DNA of 64,000 nucleotides from Paenibacillus amylolyticus (GCF_001570725.1 NZ_BCNV01000001.1:496001-560000); one strand, 5' to 3'. Counted from the first letter of the stretch, positions 16,804-25,152 are shown. Notes: a model not told the origin generated them from the sequence alone. Numbers and translations are program-made.

Positions 16804-16880
16804 TTGATGTGGTTTCAGATTCATTTAAGCTACTCGGCCTAATATGGCTTTAAGAACTTAGATGAAGAGGTGAGCTTCAC

Positions 16881-17894
16881 ATGATGAAGATCTATGAGAA
16901 ACCAACCCGGAAAGACCCACATAAACGACCGATCTCCCCAAGAAAGCGCAGATGGCTCATCATCACACTTGTCATCGTGCTTGCGGTAGGTGGAATCCTG
17001 TACAGCCTGGCTGACCGTTACCTGATCCGGCATGTGCAGGTTGTTGTAGCGGATGAGAACACGGCAACGGCAACAACGGGCACTGACAATGATTCCAGCA
17101 ATACTTCGACCACCGCAACTGAAGTGAATGCAACATCAGATGATTGGAATTATTCGAGTGATGATATGAAAGTCAGTATTGAAAAGGTACAGACTGGTTC
17201 AGGCTCGGATCAGATTACGTATTATGTCGCCGATGTTCAGCTAACGGATGCAAGCAACCTGCAAACGGCACTAGCAGACAACAGCTTTGGAACGAATATT
17301 ACCGAAAATACATCAGAGATTGCCGCAGCCAACAATGCGATCTTTGCCATTAACGGTGATTACTACGGATTCCGCGATGATGGTGTCATTATCCGCAATG
17401 GAACATTGTATCGTGACAGCCCAACCCGGGATGCACTCGCCCTGTTCAACGACGGTACGATGAAAACATATAACGAGAACGAAATTTCTTCCTCGGAACT
17501 GCTGGCCGAAGGTGCAACCAATACGCTATCCTTTGGACCGATTCTGATTCAGGATGGCGAGATCGTCAGTGATTTTAGCAGTGTGAAAATCGATAACAAC
17601 TTCGGCAACCGCTCCATCCAGGATGCGAATCCAAGAACAGCGATCGGCATGATTGCTCCGAATCATTACGTCTTCGTAGTGGTGGACGGACGGCAGGACG
17701 ACAGCCGTGGCATGACTCTGGCAGAACTGGCCGATGTCATGAAAGGCCTCGGAGCAACTGAAGCCTACAATCTGGACGGCGGCGGTTCATCCACGATGTA
17801 TTTTATGAGCAGAGTCGTCAATAATCCGCTGGGACGTAACCAGGAACGTGGCGTAAGTGACATTCTATATCTGACGGAGGGACAAGGATCATGA
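16881..17894 (+). CDS. Phosphodiester glycosidase (NAGPA-like) family protein, membrane-anchored
   Basis: A 337-residue protein with a basic cytoplasmic N-terminus, one transmembrane helix (about 31-52) and a low-complexity Thr/Ser linker (about 60-90). An extracytoplasmic NAGPA domain then has AIFAINGDYYGF, NPRTAIGMI and the signature YNLDGGGSSTMYF. Animal NAGPA removes GlcNAc-1-phosphate from mannose-6-phosphate diesters; bacterial relatives are thought to act on exopolysaccharide or wall-polymer diesters. GAAGAGGTGAG gives a good site for the ATG at 16881. It overlaps the next gene, a GT2-GtrA fusion, by ATGA, so the two likely act in one cell-surface glycan pathway. Confidence 0.87.
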   Translation: MMKIYEKPTRKDPHKRPISPRKRRWLIITLVIVLAVGGILYSLADRYLIRHVQVVVADENTATATTGTDNDSSNTSTTATEVNATSDDWNYSSDDMKVSIEKVQTGSGSDQITYYVADVQLTDASNLQTALADNSFGTNITENTSEIAAANNAIFAINGDYYGFRDDGVIIRNGTLYRDSPTRDALALFNDGTMKTYNENEISSSELLAEGATNTLSFGPILIQDGEIVSDFSSVKIDNNFGNRSIQDANPRTAIGMIAPNHYVFVVVDGRQDDSRGMTLAELADVMKGLGATEAYNLDGGGSSTMYFMSRVVNNPLGRNQERGVSDILYLTEGQGS

Positions 17895-18904
17895 CGATAT
17901 TAATTCCATCATATGAACCCGATGTACGTTTACTGAATCTCGTTCTGCAACTGCAAACATTCAAACTCGGACCCATTGTGATTGTGGATGATGGCAGCGG
18001 TCCCGGTTACCGTGGAATTTTTGAAACGGCAGAAGCCTATGGCTGTACGGTCCTGACACATCCCGTCAATCTGGGTAAGGGCAGGGCGTTGAAGACGGGC
18101 TTTCAATATATTAAGGAGTACGGACCTCAGGGCGGTGTGGTATGCGCAGATAGTGACGGACAGCATTTGCCACATGATATTAAGCGTATCTTCGAAGTGC
18201 TGCTCGCACAGACGACACCGGGAATTGTACTCGGCAGCCGTCGCTTCAGCGGTAAAATTCCAGCACGCAGCCGTTTTGGCAACACAGTCACACGGGCGGT
18301 CTTTTCACTCACGACAGGTACCAAAGTATATGACACGCAGACCGGTCTACGCGGTTTTCCTTACGCCATGCTGGACTGGTTGAACCAGATTCCGGGGGAT
18401 CGGTTTGAATACGAGATGAACATGCTGTTAACGGCACACAAGGAAGGGTATGAGATTACGGAGGAGTTCATAGATACGGTGTATCTGGATCACAATGAGT
18501 CCTCCCATTTCCGCCCGTTGGTCGATTCATTCCGGATCTATATGCCAATCCTGATGTTCAGCACATCTTCGGTACTATCCGCTCTAATTGATTTTGGATT
18601 ACTATTCATCATCCAGTATTTCACGCATAATCTGTTTCTGTCGGTAGTCGCAGCAAGACTGTGCAGCTCCATCTTCAACTATACGATTAATCGGAAATAT
18701 GTGTTCTCCACAGGACGAACTTCGAAGATTCGGCAGTCTTTGCCCAAATACTTCTCACTTGTCCTACTCGTACTGCTATTAAACTATGGTTTACTGTATT
18801 TTTATAATGAAAAACTGATTATCCCGCTGCTCGCAGCCAAGCTATTGACCGAGGTGTCCATCTTCCTGTTCAGCTATTGGGCGCAGCGCAGATTTGTATA
18901 TTAA
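17891..18904 (+). CDS. Bifunctional glycosyltransferase family 2 / GtrA protein
   Basis: A 337-residue fusion. The N-terminal GT2 domain (about 1-205) resembles dolichol/undecaprenyl-phosphate sugar transferases: IPSYEPD, IVIVDDGSGPG, LNLGKGRALKTGF-type, ADSDGQH as the DxD site, and TGLRGFP. The C-terminal GtrA domain (about 215-337) has four membrane helices and the NYTINRKYVF motif. GT2-GtrA proteins charge a lipid carrier with a sugar and help move it across the membrane for extracellular glycosylation. It is translationally coupled to the phosphodiester glycosidase gene, which supports modification of a surface polymer. Confidence 0.9.
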   Translation: MTILIPSYEPDVRLLNLVLQLQTFKLGPIVIVDDGSGPGYRGIFETAEAYGCTVLTHPVNLGKGRALKTGFQYIKEYGPQGGVVCADSDGQHLPHDIKRIFEVLLAQTTPGIVLGSRRFSGKIPARSRFGNTVTRAVFSLTTGTKVYDTQTGLRGFPYAMLDWLNQIPGDRFEYEMNMLLTAHKEGYEITEEFIDTVYLDHNESSHFRPLVDSFRIYMPILMFSTSSVLSALIDFGLLFIIQYFTHNLFLSVVAARLCSSIFNYTINRKYVFSTGRTSKIRQSLPKYFSLVLLVLLLNYGLLYFYNEKLIIPLLAAKLLTEVSIFLFSYWAQRRFVY

Positions 18905-18913
18905 CCTGAAGAG

Positions 18914-18942
18914 AGAGTGAGCCTATGGCTTGCTCTTTTTTT
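18914..18942 (+). terminator. Rho-independent terminator
   Basis: AGAGTGAGCC pairs with GGCTTGCTCT around a three-base loop and runs into seven T residues. It closes the glycosidase/glycosyltransferase operon. Confidence 0.9.
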
Positions 18943-19040
18943 GGTTGAAACGGTTTCATATGAACCCCGTTATAGGGTACGATGGAGAAGAGTGAACGAA
19001 AAGCAGTGATCACAGATCAAGGTGAAATGGACGTGAACCG

Positions 19041-19367
19041 ATGTTGAATCGTGTGCGCAAGGACTTGCGTTATTACCTTCAGGAGCATCAGGATCGGAAC
19101 AACCGCATTTTGCATTATTTCGCGTTTTTGTCGGCCTTTGTGGCATGGATTTTTCTGTTTATTGATATCAAACTCACGCTGCTACTCGCTGTCATTCATT
19201 ACGCTTTATCCTGGATTGGGCACTTCTATTATGAAGGCAATAAACCCGCAGCTTTTCGTTATCCTCATATCGGTTTTTATGCCGGGTTTACCTGGTTTTT
19301 CATGAAGACAATGGAGATCATAACCCGCAAGGATATCATTCGTCCGTGGCTTGACCAATCAGATTGA
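19041..19367 (+). CDS. Mpo1-like (DUF962) membrane protein
   Basis: A 108-residue membrane protein. Two or three helices follow a basic N-terminus (RVRKDLRYYLQEHQD), and HYALSWIGHFYYEGNKPAAF with RYPHIGFYAG is the DUF962/Mpo1 signature. Yeast Mpo1 is an Fe(II) dioxygenase in alpha-oxidation of 2-hydroxy fatty acids, and the conserved histidines here (HYF, HYA, GHF, PHIG) could bind the metal. The bacterial role is not established. ATG at 19041 has a weak upstream AAGGTG. The stop codon region merges with the left part of a degenerate repeat copy. Confidence 0.85.
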   Translation: MLNRVRKDLRYYLQEHQDRNNRILHYFAFLSAFVAWIFLFIDIKLTLLLAVIHYALSWIGHFYYEGNKPAAFRYPHIGFYAGFTWFFMKTMEIITRKDIIRPWLDQSD

Positions 19368-19402
19368 ACTGAATGTGAATAGGAAGTTAAGTGCGAAGTT
19401 GG

Positions 19403-19430
19403 TGTGTAAATATTCTTTAGTTGAACTTAT
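19403..19430 (+). repeat. Dispersed repeat, copy C (end only)
   Basis: GTGTAAATATTCTTTAGTTG followed by AACTTATA matches the right end of copies A and D. A TTGAACTGAATGTGAAT at 19364-19380 could be a degenerate left end, giving an element of only about 60 bp. It lies 25 bp before the AAA ATPase start. Confidence 0.6.
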
Positions 19431-19455
19431 ATAAGATAAATGTGGGAGGATGATT

Positions 19456-20166
19456 ATGTATCTTCGAAGTGTGGAACTCATGTCGGCCAAGATCGAGAAT
19501 CGGGACCAATATCCTTTTGACATCCCCGCGATCCAGTCCTTGGAACGATTGGAGCTTACGAATAACATTACTTTTTTTGTAGGTGAAAATGGTTCTGGGA
19601 AATCTACGCTGCTGGAAGGCATCGCTCATCAATGTGGATTCAATACCGCAGGGGGCGGCAGGAATAATGCTTATGAGACACATGCTTCGGAATCCTCGCT
19701 GGGGAATTACTTAAGACTGGCATGGCTGCCCAAAATAACGAATGGCTTCTTCATGCGCTCGGAATCTTTCTATCAGTTTGCATCACATGTGGATGAGATG
19801 CCAGAGTCGCTTCAATATTATGGCGGGCGTTCATTGCATGAACAATCCCATGGAGAATCTTTTCTCAACCTGTTCGTCAACCGCTTCAGTTCCAAAGGCA
19901 TCTATCTGCTCGACGAGCCCGAAGCCGCTTTATCTCCAGCTAGGCAGCTCTCCTTATTGCGTATCCTTCATGATCTGTCAGGCACTTCGCAATTTATTAT
20001 TGCGACGCACTCACCGATTTTGCTGGGATATCCGGGGGCGGAAATTTTAAGTTTTGACGATAGCCATATTCAAGAGGTAGCCTATGAGGATACTGATCAC
20101 TACCAGATTACCCGTAGCTTTCTGGAGAACCGAGACCGGATGCTGAATGAATTATTTAAGGATTAA
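19456..20166 (+). CDS. AAA family ATPase (ABC/SMC-like, single domain)
   Basis: A 236-residue soluble ATPase. Walker A GENGSGKST spans residues 43-51, there is a short signature-like SHGES, Walker B is IYLLDEPEAALSP, and the switch is IIATHSPILLGYPGA. This arrangement is of the AAA_21/AAA_23 class (predicted ATPase) rather than a transport ATPase, and no permease gene is adjacent. The start is taken at 19456 because GGGAGG (19444-19449) touches the ATG at 19450. The role is unknown; relatives are found both as housekeeping proteins and near defence genes. No nuclease partner is seen here. Confidence 0.85.
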   Translation: MYLRSVELMSAKIENRDQYPFDIPAIQSLERLELTNNITFFVGENGSGKSTLLEGIAHQCGFNTAGGGRNNAYETHASESSLGNYLRLAWLPKITNGFFMRSESFYQFASHVDEMPESLQYYGGRSLHEQSHGESFLNLFVNRFSSKGIYLLDEPEAALSPARQLSLLRILHDLSGTSQFIIATHSPILLGYPGAEILSFDDSHIQEVAYEDTDHYQITRSFLENRDRMLNELFKD

Positions 20167-20234
20167 GTTATCCGTGTAAACAAGGGAAGATACTAAACCA
20201 TGCAACGTAAAATTTATTTATGAGGAGAGATAGG

Positions 20235-20723
20235 ATGAAAGTAGGTTTGCTCATTGTTGATATGCAAGAGAGTATTGTACGGAAAAAGATGGACCAGAGA
20301 TCGATAGACCATGCCTGCGAGTACATTAATCATGTGGCTAACGTGCTGCGATCGAATGATCATACGGTCGTTCACGTGCAGGATGTGGAGGGCATGGAGG
20401 AGGCAGCGTCAGATGAGTATCGCATCATTCCCGAGGTGGATGTGAATGAGAAGGATCTCACCGTTACCAAGGAAGCTTCCAATGCCTTCTGGCAAACGGA
20501 TCTGGAGCAGGTGTTGAAGAGTCATGGCATTGAATTGGTGATTATCGCCGGCTTTGCTGCAGAGGAATGTGTTCTATTTACCTACAACGGAGCAATGGAG
20601 CGAGGATTCCGTCCGGTGATGTTGCAAAATGGAATTCTTAGCACCTATCCCGAAGCGGTGATTTCAATGTACAGAGATCGTAATGTGATCTCATATCCTG
20701 TAGTTGATTATCTGATTCAATAA
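20235..20723 (+). CDS. Cysteine hydrolase, isochorismatase family
   Basis: A 162-residue isochorismatase-like hydrolase. The triad is visible: Asp9 in LLIVDMQES, Lys in VTKEASNAFWQTDLE, and Cys in GFAAEECVLFTYNGAMERGF. Family members hydrolyse amides or vinyl ethers (nicotinamide, isochorismate, ureidoacrylate); the specificity cannot be assigned. ATG at 20235 fits GAGGAGAG (20222-20229). An in-frame ATG at 20220 lies upstream of that site. It is followed 32 bp later by a small membrane protein gene. Confidence 0.88.
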   Translation: MKVGLLIVDMQESIVRKKMDQRSIDHACEYINHVANVLRSNDHTVVHVQDVEGMEEAASDEYRIIPEVDVNEKDLTVTKEASNAFWQTDLEQVLKSHGIELVIIAGFAAEECVLFTYNGAMERGFRPVMLQNGILSTYPEAVISMYRDRNVISYPVVDYLIQ

Positions 20724-20755
20724 GTGTTGGCTACATGCCAGTGGAGGTGATGGTT

Positions 20756-20992
20756 ATGAACGTGCTTAACGTTGCTTTTGTCCTATTGATCTCATTGGCA
20801 GGAGTTGTTTTCGGTGTTCAGGGGTTGAAGAAAAAATCTCCAGTCATGATGTATATCAGTGTAATATTTATTTTCGTTCCTATACTTCTTTTCATGGATT
20901 GGTTGACGTTCTTACCTTTTATCGCTCCCGCAGCGCTTGCCAGTGGATACTTGGTGAAAAATAAAGATAAGACCAGTAATCGGACTCTGTAG
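20756..20992 (+). CDS. Small two-helix membrane protein
   Basis: A protein of 78 residues with hydrophobic segments at about 3-22 and 32-68, probably two or three helices, ending in a basic tail (KNKDKTSNRTL). The ATG at 20756 is 6 bases after GGAGGTG (20743-20749); in-frame ATGs at 20735 and 20750 precede or touch that site. No family recognised. It shares a transcript end with the isochorismatase gene through the terminator overlapping its stop codon region. Confidence 0.7.
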   Translation: MNVLNVAFVLLISLAGVVFGVQGLKKKSPVMMYISVIFIFVPILLFMDWLTFLPFIAPAALASGYLVKNKDKTSNRTL

Positions 20993-21005
20993 GGAGTCTT
21001 TTTTT
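20983..21005 (+). terminator. Rho-independent terminator
   Basis: GACTC-TGTAGG-GAGTC runs directly into seven T residues. It begins inside the last codons of the preceding membrane protein gene. Confidence 0.8.
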
Positions 21006-21180
21006 GTACATATGTGCATGTCGACCGTGAATGTAAGGTTACTCTATGGTTTAAACCAAACTTTGCCTATATCTGCTGGGGTTGAAAGGATATATTGGAA
21101 GCAGGACACAGGAAAAGCACTGTGGACATCGGTAAGGTCGTGTATGGATCGCTATCTAACTCATTAATTAAGGGAGATGT

Positions 21181-21696
21181 GTGCTGAAGATGAACGTACA
21201 AATCACGAGCATTTTGCCAGAGCAGAAGGAATTGTTTCTTAACCTGTACAACTTGTATTTATATGATCTGTCCGAATTCTCGGGCGAAGATTTGCGTAAA
21301 GAGGGCACATATGATCCAACGAACACCTATCTATATCTGGAACGTGATGAATTACATCCGTTTTTGATTCAGTATGAAGGGAAGGTTATTGGATTCGTAC
21401 TGGTGTGCTCACCTCCATATGTGCCAGAAGATGTGGATTATACGGTGCAAGAGCTGTTCTTGGTGAAAAAATATCGCGGACAGGGGCTAGCAGCGCAAGC
21501 GATTGACTTGGTTTTTGCTCAATTTGAGGGCACATTCCAAGTAGAACAGCTTGCTAACAATGCGGCAGCAGTTTCATTCTGGAAAAAGTATTATGAGCAA
21601 CATCAGATTAAATATACTGAGTCTGCATATAACATTGAAATTGACAACATCGCTGGCAGCCACCGGATTTTGTCCCAGACTTTTGTGCGTGGATGA
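21181..21696 (+). CDS. GNAT acetyltransferase
   Basis: A 171-residue GNAT protein. The central motif A is VDYTVQELFLVKKYRGQGLAAQAIDLVF, with the V-x-x-x-x-R-G-x-G-x-A pyrophosphate-binding loop, and a C-terminal NNAAAVSFWKKYYEQH follows. The N-terminal LYNLYLYDLSEFSGEDL is seen in a subgroup of uncharacterised Bacillota GNATs. GTG at 21181 lies 4 bases after AGGGAG. The ATG at 21190 is an alternative. Substrate unknown. It heads a same-strand series of small unknown genes. Confidence 0.87.
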   Translation: MLKMNVQITSILPEQKELFLNLYNLYLYDLSEFSGEDLRKEGTYDPTNTYLYLERDELHPFLIQYEGKVIGFVLVCSPPYVPEDVDYTVQELFLVKKYRGQGLAAQAIDLVFAQFEGTFQVEQLANNAAAVSFWKKYYEQHQIKYTESAYNIEIDNIAGSHRILSQTFVRG

Positions 21697-21730
21697 TGGT
21701 ATAGAAGTATGAAGGGAGCAAGTTGGTTAA

Positions 21731-22198
21731 ATGTCTAAAGAGCAATATTTCAAGGACCTCGAAGAAATTATTCATGATGTGATCTATATAGGTACTTCAG
21801 ATTCAGAACTTCAGAAAGAAATAGAAACGAATATGTGGTGTATTTCAATTTCAGAAGAAATGTCTAATGAGGTGAGCTTGAGTGATTTTCGTGGTTTGAT
21901 TATGGACGTCATAGCCAAGCGCCAGAATCAGGTCAATCATTCGAATATGCAGAGAGGAATGATATTTTATCTATGGTTTGATTCTATGGCGAGTCAATTA
22001 AGATTTAATCTAATCTCGGATAGCAATAAGAAGCTACCTTTCAGATGCAAAACTCAGAATGTGAGTGAGCCTGATGAAATTATAGATCTTTTTTTGAAGT
22101 CGAATGTTTATGGTGAGATAACCCAAGATACGAATGAAAATGATGTAGATAATGAATACGTATTAAAGGTATATACACAATATTTAGATAAACAGTAA
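21731..22198 (+). CDS. Hypothetical protein, immunity-like locus
   Basis: An acidic soluble protein of 155 residues. No recognised motif. It is visibly A+T-richer than the genes before 21 kb. AAGGGAGCAAG lies 9-10 bases before the ATG. Readable features are a central FYLWFDSMASQLRFNLIS strand pair and an acidic tail (DTNENDVDNEY). It is the first of a run of small unrelated genes with short spacers. The context suggests an accessory, possibly immunity-type protein, but there is no sequence proof. Confidence 0.65.
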   Translation: MSKEQYFKDLEEIIHDVIYIGTSDSELQKEIETNMWCISISEEMSNEVSLSDFRGLIMDVIAKRQNQVNHSNMQRGMIFYLWFDSMASQLRFNLISDSNKKLPFRCKTQNVSEPDEIIDLFLKSNVYGEITQDTNENDVDNEYVLKVYTQYLDKQ

Positions 22199-22248
22199 GA
22201 CGTATATCATAGGAATATTTTGAATATTTAAACTAGAAGGTGATTAGC

Positions 22249-22659
22249 TTGTTTATTATCGTAGCAACCAAGGGGGACTTGAAGTGGATTTCAGGTGTGT
22301 TTCAGGGAGAAGATGTAGCTAGACTGTATATGGATCTCATACCTGATGAACTTAAGGAATACCAGGAATTCGTTCAGGTAGAGAACATCACATATCCTTT
22401 TTATATTATAGAGCGTCAGGAATCTCCCTTTAGGTTTCTCGGCAAAGCTGAAGTGATTTCACTTTTTCATAATACAGATGTGTCAGATGACGAAGATGAG
22501 GTGCACTTCAATATTTACACGATTGATTCCGACTATAGACCGAAGAAACCAGGTACAGACTATATGGGCATATTGAGACATGATCATGTGACCAATGAAT
22601 TTATAGCGATGTATCGTGAAGAAGGAACAGAGTTTCTGAGTAAAAGAAGGATTTTCTAA
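22249..22659 (+). CDS. Hypothetical protein
   Basis: An acidic soluble protein of 136 residues without a recognised family. The likely start is TTG at 22249, 8 bases after AGAAGG (22235-22240), giving the opening MFIIVATKGDLKWISGVFQG. A GTG at 22240 would overlap the ribosome site. Short strand-rich segments (YPFYIIERQESPFRF, EVHFNIYTIDSDYRPKKPG) suggest a compact alpha/beta fold. It is followed by a strong terminator. Confidence 0.65.
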   Translation: MFIIVATKGDLKWISGVFQGEDVARLYMDLIPDELKEYQEFVQVENITYPFYIIERQESPFRFLGKAEVISLFHNTDVSDDEDEVHFNIYTIDSDYRPKKPGTDYMGILRHDHVTNEFIAMYREEGTEFLSKRRIF

Positions 22660-22678
22660 ATGTAATGAATTTTTTCTC

Positions 22679-22717
22679 AAGGTCCTATGTGCTTCTCCTG
22701 AGTTGGGAGATAGATAG
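22679..22717 (+). terminator. Rho-independent terminator
   Basis: AAGGTCCTAT pairs with ATAGGATCTT across an inner CTCC/GGGAG stem and is followed by TTTTTC. Confidence 0.85.
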
Positions 22718-22805
22718 GATCTTTTTCAATTTCCATTTTCCAAGACATGGGTTATGATGAATTAAGAGGAGTCTATGGGAGTGAAGTGTTTGAGGGGGCA
22801 TAAGC

Positions 22806-23288
22806 ATGCCGAAGCATCATTTTGTTATTGAAAACAAAGCGGAAGTAAACGAGTATATCCATACTTCCTACTCTTGGGACTCTCAGGACTTGATACATAA
22901 AAGTGGGTTAACGCCAGAGAATCATGCGACCCTGGAAGACGAATTTATTGCATACATCTATGATTCCCTTCAATGGTTGGATACATGGAATCCGTACACC
23001 TGTACGAGATGTAGTGGACTGAACAACTATGGAATAACCGTTATTGAAGAGCAGAATGCATTGTTGAAGTTTCAACAACTGATTCGAGTCTGGATTGATC
23101 TATTTAGCCATGCGACTGATCCGATTGTTCTTACAGGGAATTACAGTAATGATGGAGAAGATCAGAAGGGCTACTATGAGAAACTCGTGTACAACAAAGT
23201 CGAATTAATCAACGAATTACATAAGCTTGCGAACATGGCAAAGTATGCTGAGGTAAATGGAAAATGCATTGTGCATTTTGGAATATGA
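22806..23288 (+). CDS. Hypothetical protein with CxxC motif
   Basis: A soluble protein of 160 residues of unknown family. It opens MPKHHFVIENKAEVNEY. A CTRCSGLNNYG segment (about residue 62) could bind zinc if paired between subunits. The rest is helical (LLKFQQLIRVWIDLF, ELINELHKLANMA). AGGGGGC lies upstream of the ATG. A TATGAT in GGGTTATGATG near 22750 may be its -10. It is part of the small-gene run. Function unknown. Confidence 0.68.
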   Translation: MPKHHFVIENKAEVNEYIHTSYSWDSQDLIHKSGLTPENHATLEDEFIAYIYDSLQWLDTWNPYTCTRCSGLNNYGITVIEEQNALLKFQQLIRVWIDLFSHATDPIVLTGNYSNDGEDQKGYYEKLVYNKVELINELHKLANMAKYAEVNGKCIVHFGI

Positions 23289-23389
23289 AATCTAATTCTT
23301 TTATTTGGGGATAAACAAAAAAAGAATTGCTATACTTGTTGTTTTCAAAAGTCTATATGAGATTGATATTATCACTAAGAGGTGTAGGA

Positions 23390-23695
23390 ATGGAACAAAA
23401 CAAAATTAAAGCATACCAAACATTAATATACCAAGCGTTTTTAGATATACGTGTGATTGCATCCAAGTTAGCATATCCCTCAGTTGTAGATGTCGAGGAT
23501 ACTAAAAGAAGTAGTTTACTCATATTTCACATGACAAATGCTTTTCACAATCTTGCATTGTCTCTGGCCGAAGACACAATTTCAAATTGTGAAGATGACT
23601 TTTGGAGTAGAATACAGTTTATCAATAAAGAATTTCCTGAGTCGATACATTATAAAGACCTATTTAATCAGTTGATTCAAAATTCAGACTGTTAA
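23390..23695 (+). CDS. Small helical hypothetical protein
   Basis: A protein of 101 residues, all-helical in appearance (KIKAYQTLIYQAFLDIRVIASK, LLIFHMTNAFHNLALSLAED). The start is the ATG at 23390 with AAGAGGTG (23377-23384), rather than an upstream in-frame codon at 23327. The helical, acidic make-up is common among small immunity-type or adaptor proteins, but no family is recognised. It lies 37 bp before the broken phospholipase-C-like gene. Confidence 0.65.
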   Translation: MEQNKIKAYQTLIYQAFLDIRVIASKLAYPSVVDVEDTKRSSLLIFHMTNAFHNLALSLAEDTISNCEDDFWSRIQFINKEFPESIHYKDLFNQLIQNSDC

Positions 23696-23731
23696 TGTAA
23701 ATCCATTCTAATAAAGAAGGGAGTTTTTTTA

Positions 23732-24366
23732 TTGCCTTGGCCAATGGTTCATTTTGCAATTGCATCCGAATTGATATCCGAGCCATCCCCTGAATTGTTA
23801 TTGGGAAGTCTCGCTCCTGATTCTATCCACGTAAGAACCAACACCCGTACCGAAAAAGCAAAAACTCACCTCATGGCAGAGGCAGGAAGATTCGCAACAG
23901 ACGAAGAGCTTGAAGCCTTTTTTGAGTCCAACAAAAAGTTGGCTTATAGTGATCCCAAATTCATGCAATATCTGTGCGGTTACATCGCCCACATCTATAC
24001 GGACCGAGTGTGGACATTCGATATATATCCTACATATGAAGTTCATCCCAATGGAAGAAGCGTGTATACGCAGGATGTCTCAAAGCTGGAGTTTATGATT
24101 TTACGGAATTGGGACGGGGCTCGTGAATGGTTAAATGAGCTGAACGTGGGAAGAGCATTTGATTTAGGTGGATTGCTGAATCTGAGGTGTATCAGTATAG
24201 GGGAGAGAAACTTGAGTTTTTAACTGACTCTGACAACGAACCCTTGGGTGATTTAAATATTTTATCCATGGAAGCTATGGAAGAGTTCATACATACAACA
24301 GGATTGGCGCTAAAACGATTGTATACCGAATGGAATGTGTATAAAGATTTACGCATCGATGTATAA
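23732..24366 (+). pseudogene. Zinc-dependent phospholipase C-like gene, frameshifted
   Basis: The first frame (23732-24223) begins MPWPMVHFAIASELI and has the family's LGSLAPDSIHVR motif, the YLCGYIAHIYTDRVWTF histidine segment, then runs out of homology at about 24160. The remaining C-terminal part (FRWIAESEVYQYRGEKLEFL and on to 24366) continues in the -1 frame. It aligns by eye with the DEIIRWRDHTFSFL region of the intact paralogue at 37226-37906. The downstream frame has a stop at 24160-24162, so neither frame alone encodes the whole protein. TTG start behind AAGAAGGGAG. Either a real lesion or a sequencing error. Confidence 0.75.
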
Positions 24367-24419
24367 GTAAGGAATAACAAGGAGCGTGAACCCAAATCAA
24401 AAGAACGTTCTACATATGT

Positions 24420-24905
24420 ATGTTGCTGTTGATTATAGTCGCTGGATGTAGTTCACCCAGTAAAGAGATCGATCCGATCCAACGTTTGAAAAAGTACGAT
24501 ACCGCTCAAGAAGCCATTCTGCAATATGTTAAGTCATATCATATGACTGGTCCAGTAGCACAGATTAGTACAGGAAATGAGGATCGTCAGTTGGTTTTCA
24601 CGGAGTCCAGTAAGAGAACGTATTCTATCGGTGAATTACTCGAAGTCGAAGGACAATACGCAGTAGCTAAGCTTTCAGCTGACGTGAGACTAAGCGAACT
24701 CGCGTGGGCGAAATGGAGTTTCCCTACATTGGATGAGCAGGAATATACGATAACTATTTCCGATGAAGAAGAGCCGGATTCTGCACAATATATGAAGGAA
24801 TTTGGATTGTATGTACATGTAAGCGATATACCTAACGACAACAATATACTCACTACTTCACCTAATATCATTAACTTCTATAATTCGATTGAGGTAGAAG
24901 AATAA
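24420..24905 (+). CDS. Lipoprotein of unknown function, unusual start
   Basis: A secreted lipoprotein: a hydrophobic stretch MLLLIIVAGCSS forms a lipobox with Cys at about residue 10 from the ATG at 24420. That start has no ribosome site and lacks the basic residues expected before the helix. Reading the same frame upstream gives KRTFYIC directly after an ATC codon at 24396, 11 bases after AAGGAG (24379-24384), and an in-frame stop lies at 24387. So the natural start may be ATC, or the gene lost its ATG. The mature part, about 150 residues, has no recognised domain. Confidence 0.6.
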   Translation: MLLLIIVAGCSSPSKEIDPIQRLKKYDTAQEAILQYVKSYHMTGPVAQISTGNEDRQLVFTESSKRTYSIGELLEVEGQYAVAKLSADVRLSELAWAKWSFPTLDEQEYTITISDEEEPDSAQYMKEFGLYVHVSDIPNDNNILTTSPNIINFYNSIEVEE

Positions 24906-24939
24906 GGCTTTAATTTTAATTTAAAAAGGAGACCCTATC

Positions 24940-25083
24940 ATGCAAAAAACAATAATTGAACTATCTGATCTGATGAAGAAGTATCCTAAGAGTGCGGCAT
25001 TTTTATTATCTATCATTGTGTTAAATTTGGTTTATGCCTTTGGTAAAGATATCGGGGCGTGGCTTTACCACCTGACTCATTAG
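24940..25083 (+). CDS. 47-residue single-span membrane protein
   Basis: An ATG at 24940 follows AAAAGGAG (24923-24930) by 9 bases and opens a 47-codon frame. An amphipathic basic N-terminus (TIIELSDLMKKYPKSA) is followed by one transmembrane helix (about 20-40, AFLLSIIVLNLVYAFG) and a short tail. The strong ribosome site and clean membrane topology argue that it is real. No family recognised. It lies between a lipoprotein gene and a conserved unknown, and may be co-transcribed with both. Confidence 0.6.
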   Translation: MQKTIIELSDLMKKYPKSAAFLLSIIVLNLVYAFGKDIGAWLYHLTH

Positions 25084-25152
25084 AATATTTGTAATGAAAG
25101 GCATGGTCTCCAATTAATTCTGCATCATAGAATCACATAAAGGAGGATTTCT

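Noticed and set aside
18945..18957. TGAAACGGTTTCA palindrome, possible cre site
   Set aside because: The palindrome is 13 bases, one short of the cre spacing, and no sugar gene follows.
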